Source of the DNA: Clostridia bacterium
GTDB taxonomy: Bacteria > Bacillota_A > Clostridia > Christensenellales > Aristaeellaceae
Reading direction: 5' to 3'
NCBI GenBank assembly: GCA_017938785.1
Contig: JAGBAU010000321.1
Location: 1 to 20,356 of the forward strand
Length of the DNA: 20,356 nt
The first letter of the stretch is position 1, and every line of letters begins with the position of its first letter. The translations under genes were made by a program, and so were the position numbers. Positions 15,978 to 20,356 of this stretch are shown here, in pieces. The notes below the pieces were generated by a model, which was given only the letters and a program-made list of their open reading frames with translations, did no database searches and was not told the origin of the DNA.

Positions 15978-16025
15978 GTATACGGGATTATTTCATTATT
16001 ATTGTGAAAAGACGAAAGGTTTGAC

Positions 16026-16055
16026 TTGCCAGTATAGCGTCCCTTCGGCTATAAT
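16026..16055 (+). promoter_or_regulatory. Promoter of the oxidoreductase operon
   Basis: TTGCCA (16026-16031), an 18-base spacer and TATAAT (16050-16055) sit 62 bases upstream of ATG 16118. Confidence 0.65.
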
Positions 16056-16117
16056 AAAAGCAGGATTTCATCCGAAAAAATGCAAATTTATTCACCTTGA
16101 GAAAGGGGAAAGCTTAA

Positions 16118-17242
16118 ATGAAAACCATCAATGTTGGCGTCATCGGCTGGGGCTTCATGGGCAAAACCCATACCCAGTGCCTCCGCAGCATCGCCCTGTT
16201 CTATCCCGGCATCGATTTCAAGGTAAACCTTCGCTGCATCTGCACCCGCCGCATCGAAAAGGCCCGGGAAGCCATGCGCGATGCAGGCTTTGAAACCTGC
16301 ACCGACAACTGGCGCGAGCTCATCGCCATGGAGGACATCGATGTGGTGTCCATCTGCACTCCCAACCAGGATCATGAGGAAATGGCCATCGCTGCCCTGG
16401 AAGCGGGCAAGCATGTCTACCTCGACAAGCCCGTGGCCGTAACCGGCGAGAGTGCCATGCGCATCGCCGCAGCCGCCGAAAAGGCAAAGGGCAAGACCCG
16501 CGTGGTTTTCAATAACCGATACATGCCCGCCACCATGCGCGCAAAGCAGATCATCGAAGAGGGCCGCATCGGCAAGATCATGCACTTTGAGGCCCGCTAC
16601 CTGCACTCCGGCTCCATCGAGCCCAATAAGCCCATCGGCTGGAAACAGCAGATGCAGGCAGGCACCCTGCTGGATATGGGCAGCCACGTGCTGGATCTGA
16701 TGACCTGGCTCATTGGCTATCCCGCCCGCGCGCTGTGCCGCACCCGCGTACTGTATCCCGAGCGCCCCACCAAAGACGGCGGCGTGGAAAAGCAGCTGGC
16801 GGATGACCACGTACTGATGATGCTGGAAATGGCAGACGGCGCACTGGGTGTCATCGAAGCCAGCAAGATCGCCACCGGCTCCAACGACGACCTGATCTTT
16901 GAAATCCGCGGTGAGAAGGGCGCGCTGCGCTGGGATTTGATGGATCCCAACTATCTGGATTTCTACGATACCACCGTTCCCGGCAGCCCCATGGGCGGCC
17001 TGCGCGGCTTCACCCGCATCGAAACCGTGGCCCGCTATCCCGCTCCGGGCGGCGCATTCCTGCCCCCGAAAAACACCATCGGCTGGGAGCGCGGTCATAT
17101 GCACTGCTACTACACCTTCCTGGACGCCGTTGCCCACGACCTGCCCGCCGATGACAACACCATTGCGGAAGGCGTAAAGCTGCAGTGCCTGATGGACAAG
17201 ATGCTTAAGTCCAACGAATTGGGAAGCTGGGTGGAAGTCTAA
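16118..17242 (+). CDS. Gfo/Idh/MocA-family NAD(P)-dependent oxidoreductase
   Basis: This 374-residue protein has an N-terminal Rossmann fold (NVGVIGWGFMGKTHTQCL), the family segment CTPNQDHEEMAIAALEAGKHVYLDKPVAV whose lysine is part of the catalytic EKP-type motif, and a C-terminal alpha/beta substrate domain (GTLLDMGSHVLDLMTWLIG, with the expected Asp and His). Family members oxidise or reduce sugars, inositols and related polyols; the substrate is not readable. GAAAGGGGAAAG precedes the start. The TAA stop directly abuts the ATG of the next gene, so the two are translationally coupled. Confidence 0.92.
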   Translation: MKTINVGVIGWGFMGKTHTQCLRSIALFYPGIDFKVNLRCICTRRIEKAREAMRDAGFETCTDNWRELIAMEDIDVVSICTPNQDHEEMAIAALEAGKHVYLDKPVAVTGESAMRIAAAAEKAKGKTRVVFNNRYMPATMRAKQIIEEGRIGKIMHFEARYLHSGSIEPNKPIGWKQQMQAGTLLDMGSHVLDLMTWLIGYPARALCRTRVLYPERPTKDGGVEKQLADDHVLMMLEMADGALGVIEASKIATGSNDDLIFEIRGEKGALRWDLMDPNYLDFYDTTVPGSPMGGLRGFTRIETVARYPAPGGAFLPPKNTIGWERGHMHCYYTFLDAVAHDLPADDNTIAEGVKLQCLMDKMLKSNELGSWVEV

Positions 17243-18085
17243 ATGAAGCGCAAACTGATCCGCAGCCTCGCCACCGCCGCTGCCTGCCTGCTGGTTTGCT
17301 CCAGCGCGCAGGCAAAGGTGGAGCTGCTCGCCGCCACCGTGGGCAAGGGTGATGCGCTGCTGGTGCGTGCGGGCAATTATACCTGCCTCATCGATACCGG
17401 CAAATCCGATGCGGAGAAGAACCTGGACAGGGTGCTCAGCCACCTGAAGATCGACGCGCTGGACGCAGTGTTCATCACCCACACGGATAAGGATCATACC
17501 GGCGGTTTGAAATGGCTGCGCAAAAGCGATATCGAAATTCGCGCCATATATGCCTCCCGCTACTATCCGGAAACCACCACAAAGAAGCACCAGGCCGTGA
17601 AAACCGCCGAAAAGCTTGGCCTGGAGGTCAACTGGCTGGGCGCCGGGGACAGGGTTCCCCTGGGCGATTCCGGCGCGGTATTCGAGGTTGTGGCACCGGA
17701 GAGGGAAATTCCCGGCAATGAGGACGACAACTCCCTGGTGATGATGCTCAATTCCCCCGACGGCCGCATCCTCTTCGCCGGGGACATGGAGCGCCAGGAG
17801 GAGAAGAGCCTTCTCTCCTCGGGTGCAGACCTGCACTGCGATGTTTTGAAGGTACCCAACCACGGCGACAGCGACGCATGCAGCGCGGATCTCATCTCCG
17901 CCTGTGCACCGAAGATCGCCGTCATCTCCACCGATACCGATGAAAAACCGGATACGCCTGATTCCAGGGTGCTCAAGAACCTGAAAAAGGCCGGCTGTGC
18001 CACCTTTATCACCCAGGATTGCACCATGGGCGTCTACGTCACCCTGGATGCCGGAGAAGTTCAGGCGAAATATGTGAATTGGTAA
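17243..18085 (+). CDS. Secreted ComEC-like metallo-beta-lactamase-fold hydrolase
   Basis: A 280-residue protein with an N-terminal signal peptide (MKRKLIRSLATAAACLLVCSSAQA). The mature part matches the MBL domain of ComEC/Rec2-type proteins: GKGDALLVRAGNYTCLIDTG, the metal motif THTDKDHTGG, LFAGDMERQEE, and KVPNHGDSDA. It lacks the ComEC membrane domain, so it would act outside the membrane, perhaps as a nuclease or phosphodiesterase. The signal peptide has a cysteine but not a proper lipobox (LLVC). It follows the oxidoreductase with no gap. The link between the two activities is not obvious. The stop is TAA. Confidence 0.85.
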   Translation: MKRKLIRSLATAAACLLVCSSAQAKVELLAATVGKGDALLVRAGNYTCLIDTGKSDAEKNLDRVLSHLKIDALDAVFITHTDKDHTGGLKWLRKSDIEIRAIYASRYYPETTTKKHQAVKTAEKLGLEVNWLGAGDRVPLGDSGAVFEVVAPEREIPGNEDDNSLVMMLNSPDGRILFAGDMERQEEKSLLSSGADLHCDVLKVPNHGDSDACSADLISACAPKIAVISTDTDEKPDTPDSRVLKNLKKAGCATFITQDCTMGVYVTLDAGEVQAKYVNW

Positions 18086-18121
18086 AAAACACCGCCGCAC
18101 ACATGTGCGGCGGTGTTTTTA
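18084..18121 (+). terminator. Terminator after the MBL-fold gene
   Basis: AACACCGCCGCAC pairs with GTGCGGCGGTGTT around loop ACAT, followed by TTTATTTT. A-runs on the left also allow function toward the minus-strand gene ending at 18129. Confidence 0.92.
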
Positions 18122-18128
18122 TTTTGAA

Positions 18129-18413
18129 TTATGCGTCTTCCTCGTTGGGCAGGTGCTCGGCTTCCCTCGCGCGGGCGGCTTCCTCCTGAGCGATACGTTT
18201 ATGTTCCGGCAGGGTGAAGAACACGCCGATGATCAGCGCACTGAGCACCACGCCGATGATCTGGCCGACTCCGGCGTACAGGAGACCGCCGAGCATGCTG
18301 AACACAAACGTAATCAATGCGGAAAGCCAGCCATGGCGCACGCTCTTTCCATAAACAAACGCCAATACAGCTGTTACAACCGATACGGGAATACAAATTG
18401 CCATGTGAGCCAT
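18129..18413 (-). CDS. Small membrane protein, function unknown
   Basis: The start at MAHMAICIPVSVV is selected by AAGGAGGT seven bases upstream. The 94 residues contain three likely transmembrane helices (ICIPVSVVTAVLAFVYG, LSALITFVFSMLGGLLYAGV, IGVVLSALIIGVFF) and a charged cytoplasmic tail rich in Glu, Ala and Arg. I do not recognise a family. It is divergent from the YbaK-type gene and ends in TAA. Confidence 0.75.
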   Translation of the reverse strand: MAHMAICIPVSVVTAVLAFVYGKSVRHGWLSALITFVFSMLGGLLYAGVGQIIGVVLSALIIGVFFTLPEHKRIAQEEAARAREAEHLPNEEDA

Positions 18414-18435
18414 ATGCACGACCTCCTTCCCGTTC

Positions 18436-18464
18436 ATTATAACAGAATTTATGCCCCTGTGCAA
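18436..18464 (-). promoter_or_regulatory. Promoter of the small membrane protein gene
   Basis: On the minus strand TTGCAC (18459-18464), a 17-base spacer and TATAAT (18436-18441) lie 23 bases from the start codon. Confidence 0.8.
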
Positions 18465-18500
18465 CCCAAAAGCCAAAAGCCGTCCAAAAGACCAAAATTC

Positions 18501-18529
18501 TTGAACCCGACGGGTATTTGTGCTATAAT
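18501..18529 (+). promoter_or_regulatory. Promoter of the YbaK-MazG operon
   Basis: TTGAAC (18501-18506), a 17-base spacer and TATAAT (18524-18529) lie 33 bases before ATG 18563. Confidence 0.82.
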
Positions 18530-18562
18530 CGGTAATCATTTGCAAGCAAGGAGACGATCACC

Positions 18563-19036
18563 ATGTCGATTGAACGCGCACGCGCACATCTGCGGAAATG
18601 GAATCTGGAGGAACGCATTCAGGAGTTTGAGGTCTCCAGCGCAACGGTGGAGCTGGCCGCGAAGGCGCTGAGCATCGAGGGCGCACGCATCGCCAAGACC
18701 CTCAGCTACATGGTGGACGGCGGCGCCGTGCTGATCGTGGCCGCCGGCGATATCCGCGTGGACAACCGCAAGTTCAAGGATACCTTCCATACCAAGGCCA
18801 AGATGCTCACCCCGGAACAGGCCAGCGAGCTGATCGGCCATGCCGTGGGCGGTGTGTGTCCCTTCGGCGTGAACGAGGGTGTGAAGGTCTATCTGGACGA
18901 ATCCCTGAAGCGCTTCAATACGGTGTTCCCCGCCGCAGGCAGCTCCAACAGCGCCATCGAACTGACCATCCCGGAGTTGGAAGAAACCTCCCTGTGCACG
19001 GGCTGGGTGGACGTCGCCAAGGAAGTGGAAGCATGA
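18563..19036 (+). CDS. YbaK/EbsC-family aminoacyl-tRNA deacylase
   Basis: This 157-residue protein of the YbaK/ProX editing family hydrolyses mischarged aminoacyl-tRNA, commonly Cys-tRNA(Pro). Conserved segments are STVELAAKAL-like (SSATVELAAKALSIEGARIAKTL), KFKDTF, and GHAVGGVCPFGVNEGVKVYLDESL, with the final FNTVFPAAGSSNSAIELT loop. AAGGAG precedes the start. The last four bases (ATGA) overlap the MazG-like gene. Confidence 0.9.
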   Translation: MSIERARAHLRKWNLEERIQEFEVSSATVELAAKALSIEGARIAKTLSYMVDGGAVLIVAAGDIRVDNRKFKDTFHTKAKMLTPEQASELIGHAVGGVCPFGVNEGVKVYLDESLKRFNTVFPAAGSSNSAIELTIPELEETSLCTGWVDVAKEVEA

Positions 19037-19359
19037 CCATCAACGAATACCAGAAGCTGGCCATGACCACCCTCAACCCGGAGCTGAGCAAGAGGGATGT
19101 GCTGCTCAACAGCGTCATGGGCCTGTGCGGCGAAAGCGGCGAAGCCATCGACCTGGTCAAAAAACACCTGATGCAGGGCCATGACTTCGATCAGGAAAAA
19201 TTCGCCAAAGAACTGGGTGACATCGCCTGGTACCTGGCCGAAGCCGCCACTGCCATCGACATGGACCTGGAAACCATCCTCCAGATGAACATCGATAAAC
19301 TCAAAAAGCGCTACCCGGAAGGCTTTGATTCGGAGAAATCCAAGACCCGCACCGACTGA
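19033..19359 (+). CDS. MazG-like nucleotide pyrophosphohydrolase
   Basis: This 108-residue all-alpha NTP-PPase has the metal-binding pattern GLCGESGEAIDLVKK followed by KELGDIAWYLAEAA, the EExxE...ExxD arrangement of MazG-type proteins. It likely removes pyrophosphate from non-canonical or excess NTPs or dNTPs. It is coupled to the deacylase by ATGA overlap and ends in TGA. Confidence 0.9.
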   Translation: MTINEYQKLAMTTLNPELSKRDVLLNSVMGLCGESGEAIDLVKKHLMQGHDFDQEKFAKELGDIAWYLAEAATAIDMDLETILQMNIDKLKKRYPEGFDSEKSKTRTD

Positions 19360-19375
19360 ACCATCAACAAAGCCT

Positions 19376-20047
19376 ATGAAAAATGACAACGGTCCTTTTT
19401 TCCTGATCCTTGTGCCGGTTGCCGCCTTCATACTGTACCGCCTGTCCCGGCATATAACCGCCAGTAAGGACGTCCGAAACAGCACAACGGCCCTGCTCAT
19501 TTCCAGGCGGCAGCTTCTGCGTATCGCCCTGTGGCCTTATATCCGCAGGATGCTCTTTTTCCTTATACCGGTTGCCTTCGTGCTGGCCGCCGCCTGCATC
19601 GGCCGCAGAATCAGCCTCGTTACCGCAATCATCAGCTTTATGCTGGTGTCCGCATTCTTAATTCTGGTATGTTTTCCCCGGATTCAGTCGCAGTACCTGC
19701 CGCTGAGACGATTGAAAAACATCTCTGGTTTCGATGAAATCTTCGCCGGAAAGCAGCTGCACTGGCTGAACGGCGCATGGGGCTATGCCGATGATGAATG
19801 GTTCATCCGTGTAGGCAACGAACACAGCGTCGCGCTGCACGCTGGCGAAATCAACTTCCAGCAGCCCATTCGCAGCGTATCTTTCAGCTGGAAGGCTCCG
19901 AAGTTCAAGGGCAGTGGAGGCATGACCATCATCATCTGCCAGCTGCGCTTCACCGGCCATGACGGAGAAACCATCACCGCCTGCACCCAAACGGATACCA
20001 ACATCCTCAACTGGATTCAATCCCATGGCGGCAAGCTCTCCCCATAA
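19376..20047 (+). CDS. Membrane protein of unknown function
   Basis: The 223-residue reading begins at MKNDNGPFFLILVPVAAF, 17 bases after the mazG-like stop, with no clear ribosome binding site; coupling is possible. Three hydrophobic helices are visible (PFFLILVPVAAFILY, LFFLIPVAFVLAAACIG, VTAIISFMLVSAFLILVCF), followed by a soluble C-terminal domain of about 115 residues (LHWLNGAWGYADDEWFIRVG...). The family is not recognised. The stop is TAA. Confidence 0.7.
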   Translation: MKNDNGPFFLILVPVAAFILYRLSRHITASKDVRNSTTALLISRRQLLRIALWPYIRRMLFFLIPVAFVLAAACIGRRISLVTAIISFMLVSAFLILVCFPRIQSQYLPLRRLKNISGFDEIFAGKQLHWLNGAWGYADDEWFIRVGNEHSVALHAGEINFQQPIRSVSFSWKAPKFKGSGGMTIIICQLRFTGHDGETITACTQTDTNILNWIQSHGGKLSP

Positions 20048-20059
20048 ACCCATACATTA

Positions 20060-20098
20060 GAAATCGGGCCCGTAGATTATGGGCCCGATTTCGTGCTT
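20060..20098 (+). terminator. Terminator-like hairpin after the membrane protein gene
   Basis: GAAATCGGGCCC (20060-20071) pairs with GGGCCCGATTTC (20081-20092) over 12 bases. Only a broken T-run follows (GTGCTTTG). Confidence 0.7.
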
Positions 20099-20130
20099 TG
20101 AATCATAGATACTTATAGAAAAGAAACAAA

Positions 20131-20165
20131 GAATCCCTGCCCCATTCTTGCCGGGGCAGGGATTC
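20131..20165 (-). terminator. Terminator of the ABC transporter gene
   Basis: GAATCCCTGCCCC (20131-20143) pairs with GGGGCAGGGATTC (20153-20165), thirteen perfect pairs. On the minus strand it is followed by TTTGTTTCTTTTC, fitting the leftward gene that ends at 20208. Confidence 0.88.
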
Positions 20166-20207
20166 GTCATCTTAGCGGCGCCAGCCTACCGGCCGAGGCG
20201 CCTCGCC

Positions 20208-20356
20208 TCACATGAGGTGGGTATCGACGGGGCTGAAGTCCAGATAGGCTTCGTCGCCGACGTTAAAGGTCTTGCGGCCGACGGGATGGTTGTCAGCGAT
20301 GCGGACCAGGGTATCGCCCACCATGACGTGGTAGTTCTGGTAGGAACCCATGAAGC
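20208..20356 (-). CDS. C-terminal end of an ABC transporter ATP-binding protein (TOBE domain), partial
   Basis: Only the last 48 residues are in the window: FMGSYQNYHVMVGDTLVRIADN, then FNVGDEAYLDFSPVDTHLM and TGA. This matches the TOBE domain that ends PotA/UgpC-type ATPases, with the FxGxxxxYxV opening typical of polyamine (spermidine/putrescine) importers. The ATPase domain and start lie beyond 20,356. Confidence 0.75.
   Translation of the reverse strand, partial: FMGSYQNYHVMVGDTLVRIADNHPVGRKTFNVGDEAYLDFSPVDTHLM

Noticed and set aside
16088..18100. Long open frame on the minus strand opposite the oxidoreductase and MBL genes
   Set aside because: It is an antisense shadow in GC-rich DNA: low-complexity, histidine- and glycine-rich, with no recognisable domain, while the plus-strand proteins have clear families.
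10924..20356. Recoding of the host itself
   Set aside because: Host genes have no in-frame TAG and read normally with the standard code.

Overview
The window joins the right-hand part of an integrated phage (about 1-10,635) to chromosome of what looks like a gut-type Bacillota, probably a Clostridia member (about 10,636-20,356). That reading rests on strong GGAGG ribosome binding sites, consensus sigma-A promoters, a tRNA cluster and short intrinsic terminators. The phage part starts outside the window, and no capsid, portal, terminase or tail gene is visible.

The main result is that the phage genes do not use the standard genetic code. Nine of its genes (a DNA polymerase III alpha, a RemA-like protein, ThyX, NrdD, an FTR-like protein, NrdG, a Nudix protein, a RuvC-like resolvase and a small HTH regulator) are interrupted only by in-frame TAG codons. 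In every case the frame carries on into the expected conserved sequence and ends at TGA or TAA. An amber suppressor tRNA with anticodon CTA lies at 3239-3324 inside the same gene cluster. It is a class II tRNA with a long variable arm, and its D arm, A73 and A15-T48 are leucine-type. The residues expected from family memory at most testable TAG sites are also leucine or another aliphatic (for example CCR*RNE in NrdD, LGG*DSP in NrdG, RI*CADLSL in the RuvC-like protein). I therefore infer TAG = Leu, not the TAG = Gln usually assumed for recoded phages.

Phage layout: one rightward operon (23-8856) encodes replication (dnaE), the suppressor tRNA, a RemA/DUF370 protein, and a deoxynucleotide module: thyX, a glutaredoxin-like protein, nrdD, an FTR-like protein, a zinc-ribbon protein, nrdG, a Nudix hydrolase and a DUF5664 protein. 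It ends with the RuvC-like resolvase and a strong terminator. A separate sigma-A promoter (8934-8962) then drives a small HTH gene, itself amber-interrupted, and a tyrosine integrase with no internal TAG. Three 11-bp-period direct repeats (10,486-10,516) follow the integrase. The element abuts the 3' end of a host tRNA-Leu(CAG), its likely integration target.

Host layout: a tRNA-Thr/Tyr/Leu operon (minus), a ZIP metal transporter (minus), a PHP phosphoesterase (plus), a pentapeptide-repeat protein (minus), a large coiled-coil protein with a degenerate P-loop region (minus), a Gfo/Idh/MocA oxidoreductase with a coupled secreted ComEC-like metallo-beta-lactamase protein (plus), a small membrane protein (minus), a YbaK-type deacylase with a MazG-like protein and a membrane protein (plus), and the 3' end of an ABC transporter ATPase (minus). 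These genes have no internal TAG and all end in TAA or TGA, so the recoding belongs to the phage and not the host.

Together the phage genes supply DNA polymerase, dNTP synthesis under anaerobic conditions and recombination. Almost all need the suppressor tRNA to be made full length, while the integrase does not. That pattern fits a code-based barrier between lysogeny and lytic growth.
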